A stretch of 64,000 nucleotides of DNA, taken from positions 2,046,001 to 2,110,000 of the forward strand of contig JANQAK010000003.1 in NCBI GenBank assembly GCA_024707075.1, in the 5' to 3' direction. Of the stretch, positions 1 through 7,679 are shown in pieces. This DNA is from Afipia sp. (GTDB taxonomy: Bacteria; Pseudomonadota; Alphaproteobacteria; Rhizobiales; Xanthobacteraceae). The notes under the pieces are model-generated. The model saw only the letters and a program-made list of their open reading frames with translations, was not told the origin of the DNA and ran no database searches. The position numbers and the translations under genes were made by a program. The stretch's first letter is position 1. Each line of letters begins with the position of its first letter.

Positions 1-459
1 ACCACACTGGTGGAGAGCCTGGGGAAGGACTTTCCGGGATCGCTGGCGCTGGGCTATTTCCGCGCGGACAACGCAAATCCCATCCTGCTTGAAGACTTTG
101 TCGGTCAGGCCGGAAAACAATGGCTGCAAGGCGACAGACCGCCGCCGCCGTTGCGGGCAAAGGAAGACTGGAACACGGGCCTGCGGTTCTTTGAAAAGGC
201 GCGTAAATCCAACTTCATTCACGAAATCATGTACCCACTGGCCAAATGGACGCGGGAGCGGTGGACCTTGATCGCCGAAAAGGAGGCCGCTTTCCTGCAT
301 CATATTGAAGACAACCTGCCGATCGTGCGTGAAGCTCTCGAGGACCCGCGGAACGATCAGCCCTTTATCGCCAATATGTTGCTGAAGGCCGCTCCGGCGG
401 TGGACATGGAGCTGACCGAGGAATACGCGGGATTCCTGCGCTCGCTTGCGAAGCGCTAG
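1..459 (+). CDS. C-terminal part of an unrecognised protein
   Basis: The reading frame is open to the left edge, so this is probably the 3' end of a longer gene. A GTG at base 10 could act as a start but has no visible ribosome binding site. The visible 152 residues are soluble and rich in charged and aromatic residues, with no membrane segment and no motif I recognise. The next genes on the same strand are a small Rieske protein 172 bp away and another unrecognised protein, so the three may form a transcription unit. I cannot assign a function. Confidence 0.6.
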   Translation, partial: TTLVESLGKDFPGSLALGYFRADNANPILLEDFVGQAGKQWLQGDRPPPPLRAKEDWNTGLRFFEKARKSNFIHEIMYPLAKWTRERWTLIAEKEAAFLHHIEDNLPIVREALEDPRNDQPFIANMLLKAAPAVDMELTEEYAGFLRSLAKR

Positions 460-630
460 GCCGGACCGCGCGGCCCCACGCCGCGCGCCCGAAAGGCACT
501 AGCGCTGCCGCCACGGACATTGTCCGGGACACGACAATTCCGAGCGGCATGGTTCTTGCGATATTCGATGATGTGTCCGCTTCCACACATCGGGAGCGCG
601 CGCTGCGTTTCTCTTTAAGAGGTGCGGTCC

Positions 631-1056
631 ATGAACGAGCTGTTTGCAATATGCGCCACCTATGAGGTCGATGACGGCGGCGCGCGCGGCTTCGTGCTGG
701 CGCGGCCGGACGACACCGGCACAAGCAAGCCGTGGCCAATCCTCGTCACGCGAAAAGGCAATAACTTCTATGGCTTCGAAAATGCCTGCCCGCATCAGGG
801 CGCGCGGCTGGACACGATCCCCGGCGAATTCCTCGATGACGAAGGCAATTTCATCACCTGCGGACGTCATCACGCCCAGTTCGACCTCGACACGGGCAAG
901 TGCTTCATCGGCCCCTGCCAAGGCAAGATACTGACGCCGATCGCGCTGGTAATCGATGACGGCGATGTGTGCCTGACCGGGGTCGAACTCGCCGAAGAGG
1001 ACGGGCTCGACCTTGCCGACGATGAAGTCCCCGAGGTCATGATTACGGGCGATTGA
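631..1056 (+). CDS. small Rieske [2Fe-2S] protein
   Basis: A 141-residue soluble protein carrying one Rieske cluster site. The ligand motifs are CPH near residue 53 and CGRHH about 24 residues later, giving C-x-H-x21-C-x2-H. The spacing is longer than the x15-17 of classical Rieske ferredoxins, but such long-loop small Rieske proteins exist in proteobacteria. The C-terminal 25 residues are strongly acidic. There is no signal peptide, so it is probably a cytoplasmic electron carrier or a redox subunit for a neighbouring enzyme. I chose the ATG at 631 because AAGAGG lies about 8 bases upstream; an in-frame GTG at 622 overlaps that site. The partner enzyme is unknown. Confidence 0.85.
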   Translation: MNELFAICATYEVDDGGARGFVLARPDDTGTSKPWPILVTRKGNNFYGFENACPHQGARLDTIPGEFLDDEGNFITCGRHHAQFDLDTGKCFIGPCQGKILTPIALVIDDGDVCLTGVELAEEDGLDLADDEVPEVMITGD

Positions 1057-1218
1057 TCCGGGCAGGACAGCCCGATCGCCAGACAGTTGCACTTGCGGCA
1101 GACGGACCAGATCCCGATGCCGCAGGCAAGTTCGCCCTGATCCGCCGAGACGAGAGAAATGGCCCAAGAGATAACGGCCAATGTCGGATCATCCTAACAT
1201 CCATCTCCATCCAGGATC

Positions 1219-1764
1219 ATGATTATGACCGCGACCGCAGACACACCTTTCGCCAAGCTCGATGCCGAAGGCCGGCTACTGAAACCTATCCTGAATGCCG
1301 ATACGCATGTTGCAGGCCGGTTTGGCTATCGCGGCGACATTTCCTATGACGATCCGGAAACCGTGATCAAGGAAGTCTTCTCGGTTTCTGAAAGCGGAAA
1401 ACCGGGGATCGGCTTCCTCGCCGGATCAATCAAGACATACGAAAGCCTGCCCAAGCTCATCGAAACTTTCGGAGCGGCGTTTAACGGCGACGGCAAATAT
1501 TTCATCTACATCGCCGACCTGCCGCGAGGGAACCGGTTCTTTATCCGGTTCGGCGACGTGAAAATCTTCGCCATCTTCATCGACGAAACCACGGTCTATA
1601 ATGAATTGATCGACACGTTCTATGTCGACAAGACCAAGCTCAAGAAATTCGACACACCCGCCAAGCTCGATGCCTTGGCCGACGTCGGGCTGAAATATTC
1701 CACCCTCTCGGACTATACCGAGATTTCCTATGAAGAGGGGTTAAAGCTGAAAAATGCCGCGTGA
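1219..1764 (+). CDS. unrecognised 181-aa protein
   Basis: An intact ORF with high GC at third positions, starting at ATG 1219 (or ATG 1225) after AGGAT in the upstream 10 bases. The product is soluble, with no signal peptide, membrane segment or cysteine. It has an aromatic-rich core (FIYIADLPRGNRFFIRFGD) and a lysine-rich segment near residue 150. I do not recognise a family. It follows the Rieske gene by 162 bp on the same strand and may be its partner, but nothing in the sequence shows that. Confidence 0.6.
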   Translation: MIMTATADTPFAKLDAEGRLLKPILNADTHVAGRFGYRGDISYDDPETVIKEVFSVSESGKPGIGFLAGSIKTYESLPKLIETFGAAFNGDGKYFIYIADLPRGNRFFIRFGDVKIFAIFIDETTVYNELIDTFYVDKTKLKKFDTPAKLDALADVGLKYSTLSDYTEISYEEGLKLKNAA

Positions 1765-2112
1765 CCAGCGCTCTTGAGTTGCGATCCGGCGTCATGTCTA
1801 AAAGCATGACCCGGATGATCGCATGCAAGACACGGAGACTGATCGTGACTCTTTGGCCGGTTTGAATCCCAAAGGCGAACGCAAGTGAACAACGCACGAA
1901 TGCGACTGCTGCGCCGTAATCGGGAGTGTGTTGCCGATCCGGAAAACGCAATACTCGAGGAGCGGGTCGCCCTGCTCCGGCGGGAGTTCCCCGTTTTGTA
2001 CATAATTGGCGCGCCATTCAGAACAAAACCGCGAACTCTTATATAATTGACATTGCGATATAATTTTAAGGAATGGCCGTATTCGATCTTCCGGCTGCCT
2101 CGCACCAGCCAC
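1765..2112. other. gene-free stretch, nothing recognised
   Basis: About 350 bases between the unknown 181-aa gene and transporter remnants. ORFs here are short and their products resemble nothing I know. The part near 2035-2085 is AT-rich compared with the surroundings. I see no tRNA, no strong terminator hairpin and no convincing promoter. Confidence 0.4.
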
Positions 2113-2400
2113 TCACATCGTCATACGCGGATAGATACGTGCGGCGATCACGACCAGGACGGATGTAAGACGACGAGCACCAGACAATCGACGCCAAGAC
2201 CGTCAGCATCGACGTTCGTAGCGCATCGACCTGATAGGTCAATGGATTGGCGAGAGAAATTGATTTCAATCATCCAGGCATGATGTCGATGGGATAGATC
2301 GCGTTACTGGCAAAAAAGATCGGCATGGTGAGCACCTGACCGACTTCCATAAATCGCTCTCGCGTCCTAACGATGCAGGCAATAATGAGAGAAAACGTTA
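2113..2400 (-). pseudogene. remnant of an ABC-2 type transporter permease (DrrB/NodJ-like), C-terminal part
   Basis: Translating the minus strand gives RERFMEVGQVLTMPIFFAS, then NAIYPIDIMPG, a TGA stop where the family has Trp, then LKSISLANPLTYQVDALR. These are the C-terminal landmarks of DrrB/NodJ-type ABC-2 permeases. After a frame change the sequence ends LVVIAARIYPRMTM and a stop, the normal family C-terminus. The N-terminal half is missing. With at least one stop and one frameshift this is a dead gene. It lies directly downstream of the matching ATPase fragment, as in intact drrAB-like operons. Confidence 0.75.
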
Positions 2401-2416
2401 TTCGCGACTGCTTCTG

Positions 2417-2653
2417 TCATACGATCAGCCATGGTCGCTGGCGCTCCTGGCGGACATCGCCATAGTTGCCACCTCCGTCGACACCTGCCCCGGCGATTTT
2501 GGCGAAGACATCGTCGAGACTCACATCAGGCCCGATCTCGGCCTTCAACTCAGCGGGTGTGCCGACTTTCTCAAGCCGCCCCCGATGCAAGATACCGACG
2601 CGATCGCATAGAGCATCGACTTCCTCCATGACGTGAGTCGTATCCGATTCACT
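2417..2653 (-). pseudogene. C-terminal fragment of a DrrA-like ABC transporter ATPase
   Basis: The translated minus strand reads DTTHVMEEVDALCDRVGIL and continues with LHRGRLEKVGTPAELKAEIG. This is the H-loop (switch histidine) and C-terminal segment of an ABC-2 type ATP-binding subunit. Walker A, the signature motif and Walker B are all absent, because a stop codon lies just upstream of the fragment. Only the last ~70 residues of a ~300-residue protein survive. It pairs with the permease remnant 17 bases downstream. The lost 5' part abuts the ThDP enzyme gene, so a deletion joined the two regions. Confidence 0.75.
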
Positions 2654-2694
2654 TCATCAAGCTGCTGATTTCCAGGCGCGGACCTTGACGAAAA

Positions 2695-4428
2695 CTAACC
2701 CGCCACATGGCGGACGGCGGCGCGCGCCAGAATTCGCAGCTTTTGGTTGAGTGGGAAACGTCCGAAGTTGGTTTTGACGGTCCCCGTGGTAAACGCCGTG
2801 CGCTTCGAATAGTCGATCCGGATGTCCACGATCACCGGCGAACCGTTGCGGGACAATTCATTCGCTTTGTGAATGACATCGGCAACGGCAGCGTTGTCCT
2901 GCATTTCCAGATATGCCGCTCCCGTGGCCAGTGCCACGCCTTCGATATTCAACGTCCCGAGCTTGGTGCACGGCTTGCGCTTGTAGGGGATTTGCTGCGC
3001 CTGCGCGATCTGCGCGAGTTCTCCGTCATGAAAGACATAATATATGACGCCCAGGCGATTCACGGACGCAGTCAATATTTCCATGCAGGTCATCAGAAAC
3101 GCGCCGTCGCCAACGATTGTTTGCACCGACCGGGTGGGACAAGCGAGCTTGGCCCCGATCGCCGCCGGCACCGCATATCCCATGCAATTGAAGTCGGTCG
3201 GGAGGATCACACTTTTCGGCGCATGAATCGGCATCAACTCCGCGGCAAGGAAGGTGTGATTGCCGTCGTCGATGACGAGAATGCCGTCGTCGGGCATCTG
3301 ACGCCGCAGTTCATCGAAGAAACGCGCAGGATTAACCAACCCCGCGACATCGTTGTCATACCAGCTCTCACGATAGGCGAGCTTGTCGCACCTGATTTGC
3401 TCGCGCAACGATGCCTGCATCCCCTGTCGCGGCGGGCTGCCCTCAAGCTGCGCGAGCAATTGCTTCAGCACCGCTCCCGCATCGCCCGCGATGCTGACCT
3501 TGGCCGGATAGTTCGCATTGAAGACCTCGGGATTGATGTCGATATGAATCAGTTTTTCCGGCATCTTCACGCCGTAGCTTCCGGTCGGGATTTCCGAGAA
3601 GCGCGTACCGATCGCCAGAAGACAGTCGCACTCCTGGAACGCGTTCTGCACCGACGGCACCGCCGATATGCCGAGACCGAAGCCGGCATGCAGAGGATGG
3701 TTGCCCGGGAAGACCGACAACCCCTGGAGAGTCGTCGCCACCGGCGCGTCCAGCCACTCCGCAAGACGCACGACCAGATCGGTCGCGTCGCGCGCGCCCC
3801 AGCCGACGAACACGCCGGGACGTTTGGCCTCTTGCAGCAGTTCAGCGGCACGCACAATGTCAGCCACGGCCTCGACTGGCTGCGGCACCGGCGGCACGTA
3901 ACTCGGCAATTCACCGACCTCCTGCGTCATCAGGAGGATGTTGACCGGCAACTCGACAAAGACCGGCCCCGGTTCGCCGCTGGTGGCGATCGTGTACGCT
4001 TCAAACAAGGTCGGCACGACCTGATCGTGGCTGGTGATGTGAAAAGTCGCCTTGGTCAGCCCGCCCATGAACTTGTGGCAATCCATCTGATGTAACTGAT
4101 AGCGATGATCCATGTCGGTTCGCGGACCTCCGCTGAGCACCAGCATCGGCACGCCGTCCAGAAACGCCTCGCCGATTCCGCTGCTGGCATGCGTGAGCCC
4201 CGACGCCGGCACCACTGCCAGCACACCGATCGAGTCCGACAGGCGGCTGACCGCGTCGGCCATGAACGCGCCGCCACCTTCATGGGTCACGAGCACCGGC
4301 GTGATCTGATTTGAATTATTCAGTTCATCGTAAAGTTCGGTTGTATGCACACCCGGAATGCCGAAGGTAAACCGCGCACCAATCTGTTCCAGTGCATAGA
4401 CAGCAAGCCACGCTCCAGTTCTCTTCAT
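2695..4428 (-). CDS. thiamine diphosphate-dependent enzyme, acetolactate synthase large-subunit-like
   Basis: A 577-residue three-domain ThDP enzyme (N-terminal pyrimidine-binding, central, C-terminal pyrophosphate-binding), the usual length for the family. The catalytic glutamate is in VTHEGGGAFMADAV (Glu50), and the diphosphate motif begins at GDGAFLM (440-442). The family's NN at the end of that motif is replaced by His-Asp (VFHDGE, 467-468), which is unusual. ThDP enzymes of this type decarboxylate 2-oxo acids or carry out carboligation; the substrate cannot be read from sequence. The FAD dehydrogenase gene lies 18 bp upstream on the same strand, so the two probably form an operon, opposite an AraC regulator. 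An authentic biosynthetic acetolactate synthase would normally sit with its small subunit, which is absent here. Confidence 0.85.
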   Translation of the reverse strand: MKRTGAWLAVYALEQIGARFTFGIPGVHTTELYDELNNSNQITPVLVTHEGGGAFMADAVSRLSDSIGVLAVVPASGLTHASSGIGEAFLDGVPMLVLSGGPRTDMDHRYQLHQMDCHKFMGGLTKATFHITSHDQVVPTLFEAYTIATSGEPGPVFVELPVNILLMTQEVGELPSYVPPVPQPVEAVADIVRAAELLQEAKRPGVFVGWGARDATDLVVRLAEWLDAPVATTLQGLSVFPGNHPLHAGFGLGISAVPSVQNAFQECDCLLAIGTRFSEIPTGSYGVKMPEKLIHIDINPEVFNANYPAKVSIAGDAGAVLKQLLAQLEGSPPRQGMQASLREQIRCDKLAYRESWYDNDVAGLVNPARFFDELRRQMPDDGILVIDDGNHTFLAAELMPIHAPKSVILPTDFNCMGYAVPAAIGAKLACPTRSVQTIVGDGAFLMTCMEILTASVNRLGVIYYVFHDGELAQIAQAQQIPYKRKPCTKLGTLNIEGVALATGAAYLEMQDNAAVADVIHKANELSRNGSPVIVDIRIDYSKRTAFTTGTVKTNFGRFPLNQKLRILARAAVRHVAG

Positions 4429-4446
4429 CCTTGCCTCCTCCGCGTT

Positions 4447-6063
4447 TCAAGAATTGAATTTTCCGCTGATTGCAGCCGCCGCGGCACGGCCGGAGAGGAT
4501 GCAGCCGCCGAGAAACGTTCCTTCCAGCGCACGCAGTCCATGCATGCCGCCGCCACCGAAACCCGCCGCCTCTCCCACCGCGTACAGACCGCTGATTGGC
4601 TGTCCGGCGGCGTTGAGCACCCGGCTGTTCAGGTCCGTTTGAATGCCGCCGAGACTTTTGCGGCTGATGATGAATTCGCGAACGGCGATGAGCGGGAGCG
4701 CCCTGGCGTCCTCTATCGGCTGAAATTTGCATAACCTCACCCGGTCGCCGCGATATTGCCGCAACGCACCAATGCGGCGCAGTTGCTCGTCGTTCATCAG
4801 GCCTGAGCCGCGCGCGATGGTGGCATCATATTGCCGGATCGCATCTTCAACGGCGGCCAGTTGCACAGCTTGATCGCCTTGCAGCGCGTTCATTTTGTCC
4901 ACAAGCTCGGGCAGCGTTGCCGCTGTCACGAAGTCCGGACAATGGCTGAGCATCTCCTTCACCAGCCAGCGATTTCCGAACAGGATATCGCGCAGGAATG
5001 CGAACGGCTTGCGGTCGCGGATCGACGGATTGAATTCCGCGCCAGAAACGGCAAGTTCTTTCAGCGCAATGCGCAAATTCATGATCTGCCATGAATATGG
5101 CCTGTCCTGCGCACAGATGTCGGTCACCAGCCGCCGGGTGTCGAAGCCCGAGACCAGCGGCTGCGGTCCCATGCGTTCGCCGCGCCAGTTGAGCCACAGA
5201 GCCGAGCGCGGCGGCACCAGCGACAGGCCGTGATCCGGCTTGCGCGGACGTGGATGATGTACTCCGGCAGCATAATTCCACATCTTGTCCATATGGGTGA
5301 GGCTGCCACCTGCCACGGCAACCGCGTCATGAAGACGGCCATCGGCAAACCGGTGCGAGCCGTTCAACAGCCGGTCTGGCGGAGTGCGCCAGTCGCGATG
5401 CCAGTTCTCCCGCACCCGCTTCAGATCGCCGTTGATGCCGCCGGTGGCGACCACCACATGCTCGGCGTGCGCCTCGAAGGGTATCCCGTCGCTTTCGTCG
5501 GTCCCGCAAGCTCCGCTGACACAACCATCGCTCGTCACCAGATGATCGACCCGATGCCGGAAGCGAATGTTCATCCGGGCGGCGTTGGGATGTTGATACA
5601 GCGCGACGATCAGCCGCTCCGCCAATCCCTTGCCGGTGCCCCACACCACATGAAAGCGCGGGACGGAGTTGCCGGGACGAAATTCACCGCGCTCGACCCA
5701 ATTGATGAGCGGCAGAAAACGCACGCCGTAGCGGCGAACCCAGCGATAGACATCCGGCGTGCAGCGTTGCACGTAGGCCTCGGCCCACGCTTTGGGCAAG
5801 ACATCGTCGGCGCCGAATTCAGCGAAGCTGTACCAGTCGCGCAGCGCCAGTTCGGCCGAGTCGCGGATGCCTTGGCGGCGCTGTTCTGGCGAGTCGACAA
5901 AAAACATGCCGCCGAAACTCTCCCGCGCCAATCCGCCGAAGACGGATTCGTCGTCCCGTTCGAGCAAGACCACCGACTTGCCGCTATCGAGCAAATCGAG
6001 CGCGGTGGCGACCCCGGCAATTCCACCACCTATGACCAGAACTTCACTGCGATGGACGCGCAT
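4447..6063 (-). CDS. FAD-binding dehydrogenase (fumarate reductase/KsdD-type flavoprotein)
   Basis: A 538-residue flavoprotein. The N-terminal Rossmann dinucleotide site is VLVIGGGIAGVATALDLL, followed by the LLERD acidic strand end. The C-terminal FAD-contact region reads LYAVGEAAGFGGGGMHGLRA and continues LEGTFLGGCILSGR. This is the arrangement of FAD-binding dehydrogenases related to fumarate reductase and 3-ketosteroid dehydrogenase, which oxidise or reduce C-C bonds next to a carbonyl. No signal peptide is present, so it is probably cytoplasmic. It is upstream of, and likely co-transcribed with, the ThDP enzyme. The divergent AraC-type gene is the likely regulator. The substrate is unknown. 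Confidence 0.85.
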   Translation of the reverse strand: MRVHRSEVLVIGGGIAGVATALDLLDSGKSVVLLERDDESVFGGLARESFGGMFFVDSPEQRRQGIRDSAELALRDWYSFAEFGADDVLPKAWAEAYVQRCTPDVYRWVRRYGVRFLPLINWVERGEFRPGNSVPRFHVVWGTGKGLAERLIVALYQHPNAARMNIRFRHRVDHLVTSDGCVSGACGTDESDGIPFEAHAEHVVVATGGINGDLKRVRENWHRDWRTPPDRLLNGSHRFADGRLHDAVAVAGGSLTHMDKMWNYAAGVHHPRPRKPDHGLSLVPPRSALWLNWRGERMGPQPLVSGFDTRRLVTDICAQDRPYSWQIMNLRIALKELAVSGAEFNPSIRDRKPFAFLRDILFGNRWLVKEMLSHCPDFVTAATLPELVDKMNALQGDQAVQLAAVEDAIRQYDATIARGSGLMNDEQLRRIGALRQYRGDRVRLCKFQPIEDARALPLIAVREFIISRKSLGGIQTDLNSRVLNAAGQPISGLYAVGEAAGFGGGGMHGLRALEGTFLGGCILSGRAAAAAISGKFNS

Positions 6064-6181
6064 CAGCTTCTCTGGTTCGGTTTTTCATGTCAGTATCTCC
6101 GCAACAAGAAAACCATCGTAACTAATCGTCCCAGGGGCGGCATTGTCCGCGGAAACAACGAAAATTGTCCGGGCAGACCGG

Positions 6182-7258
6182 ATGACAGGGCCGGTCCTCG
6201 CGCCAGACAGGACCGTGGCTGTCGGTTGGGTGAAAGCTATCATCGCAGCCGCCCGGCGTGGCGGCGGCGATGAAGCCAAGTTGCTGGCCGCCGCCGGCAT
6301 CGATTTTCTGCCCAGCGATCCGCTGGTCCGGATACCACTCGATGCGGTGGTGCAATTGTGGCGCGCCGCGATCGACTCGACCGGCGACTGCGCGTTCGGC
6401 CTGCGCATGGGACAGGCGATCGAACCAACGTCCTTCGATGTGGTCGCTTATACGCTGGTCTCGAGCAACAGCCTGCGTGAAGCGATCATCCGCTTGCAGC
6501 GCTTCCAGAAGCTGATCAGCGACGGCGGACGCGTTCAACTGCTCGAACGAGACGGGCTGGCATGGCTGATGTATCAGCCGGTAGAAGCGGATCTTCCGTT
6601 CTCGCCGCAACAGGTGGAAGCGGCGTTGGCTTGCGCGATGACGTTGATGCGATGGATTATGGGCGCCAGCTTTGCGCCCGTCAGAATCTGCATGGCCCAT
6701 GCCCCTATCGCCCCTTTATCCGTCTATCGCGACATCCTGGGAGGTGAGCCGGAATTTCGCAGCCGCTTTAACGGCATCGGCCTGCCGCCGGCGCAAATCG
6801 ACGCCTTGCTGCCCGCGCGCAATCCCGAGCTCTGCCACCTGCACGAACTGATGGCCCGCCGGCAGCTATCGGCGCTAAAGCATTCCCCCAACATCAAACA
6901 GCGGGTCGCCGGCGTCCTGCAACAGCTCCTTACGCGAGGCGCGGCTCACAAGCAGCAGGTCGCATCGCTGATCGGAATGTCGCCGCGCACGATGCAGCAC
7001 CGTCTCGCGGAGGAGAACAGCAACTTCGCGGCATTGCTGGACGAAGTCCGGCACAGGCTCGCACTAAAATATATTGCCGATCCGGCACTGAGCCTCGGTC
7101 AGATCGCGGAGTTGCTGCACTTCTCGGATGCCAGCGCGTTCTATCGCGCCTTCAGGCGATGGACGGGCCGCGCACCGGGCGAATATCGGCGCGCGATAAA
7201 ATCGCAACCGGCGGACTCTCGCACCGATCTTGAACAACATGCCGCGCATGATGCCTGA
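6182..7258 (+). CDS. AraC-family transcriptional regulator with arabinose-binding-like N-terminal domain
   Basis: The N-terminal ~200 residues match the all-alpha/beta sensor domain of the OruR/ArgR-like AraC subgroup (LWRAAIDSTGDCAFGLRMGQ region). The C-terminal ~85 residues hold two helix-turn-helix motifs (VASLIGMSPRTMQHRLAEE, then IAELLHFSDASAFYRAFRRW with the family GRAPGEYRR tail). I place the start at ATG 6182 (358 aa); an in-frame TTG at 6143 would add 13 residues. Neither has a strong ribosome binding site. It is divergent from the FAD dehydrogenase/ThDP enzyme pair, with little more than 100 bp between the starts, and is therefore their likely regulator. Confidence 0.9.
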   Translation: MTGPVLAPDRTVAVGWVKAIIAAARRGGGDEAKLLAAAGIDFLPSDPLVRIPLDAVVQLWRAAIDSTGDCAFGLRMGQAIEPTSFDVVAYTLVSSNSLREAIIRLQRFQKLISDGGRVQLLERDGLAWLMYQPVEADLPFSPQQVEAALACAMTLMRWIMGASFAPVRICMAHAPIAPLSVYRDILGGEPEFRSRFNGIGLPPAQIDALLPARNPELCHLHELMARRQLSALKHSPNIKQRVAGVLQQLLTRGAAHKQQVASLIGMSPRTMQHRLAEENSNFAALLDEVRHRLALKYIADPALSLGQIAELLHFSDASAFYRAFRRWTGRAPGEYRRAIKSQPADSRTDLEQHAAHDA

Positions 7259-7259
7259 T

Positions 7260-7285
7260 CGTTCGCATCGAAAGTCGTGCGAACG
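7260..7285 (+). terminator. hairpin after the AraC regulator
   Basis: Perfect 8-bp inverted repeat CGTTCGCA/TGCGAACG with a 10-base loop, immediately after the AraC-type stop codon. A short T-rich stretch (tatattttt) follows about 7 bases later. It is a plausible rho-independent terminator, though the U-tract is offset. Confidence 0.5.
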
Positions 7286-7391
7286 TTGAACTATATTTTT
7301 CAGCATCCAAAATTTTATCTGCTGTGACTCCGGCTATTGACTCGTCACGACGAATATCTCCACATGTAGCCGTCACGGTCTACCACGCCGC

Positions 7392-7571
7392 AAGGTTTGG
7401 TAGCTAAGAGGGAAGCCGGTGAACCGCGCATCGTTGCGCGAAATTCCGGCGCTGCCCCCGCAACTGTAAGCAGTGAGTTGAGTCCGACCGAAGTCACTGA
7501 TGCGAGTTTCGCATTGGGAAGACCGGACTCAGCGCCGACCTGCGAGCCAGGAGACCTGCCGCGACACCTGA
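7392..7571 (+). promoter_or_regulatory. cobalamin riboswitch
   Basis: The leader contains the hallmark blocks of the adenosylcobalamin riboswitch in order: GAAGCCGGTGAA (about 7420), GCTGCCCCCGCAACTGTAAG (about 7450, the B12 box core) and GAGCCAGGAGACCTGCC (about 7544). They are joined by a variable stem. It lies about 110 bases upstream of the anaerobic ribonucleotide reductase gene on the same strand. Cobalamin riboswitches normally repress expression when B12 is plentiful, so the oxygen-sensitive class III reductase is probably made when the B12-dependent class II enzyme cannot work. No clear intrinsic terminator is visible, so control may be at translation initiation. Confidence 0.93.
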
Positions 7572-7679
7572 ACGTCCACGGGCGGGGTGTCCGGCGGTCG
7601 CCTGCTGCGAGCGGTCCACTGCCGTTCGGATGTCTGCATGCGCCTGCCCGGCCTTTGCCCCAACCCAAACGGGGTGCCG

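Noticed and set aside
2707-4095. 462-aa ORF on the plus strand opposite the ThDP enzyme
   Set aside because: The protein is very arginine/histidine-rich and matches nothing. It is the antisense shadow of a high-GC gene whose own motifs are clear.
5230-6273. 347-aa ORF on the plus strand within the FAD dehydrogenase
   Set aside because: Shadow frame overlapping both the FAD gene and the start of the AraC gene; no motifs.
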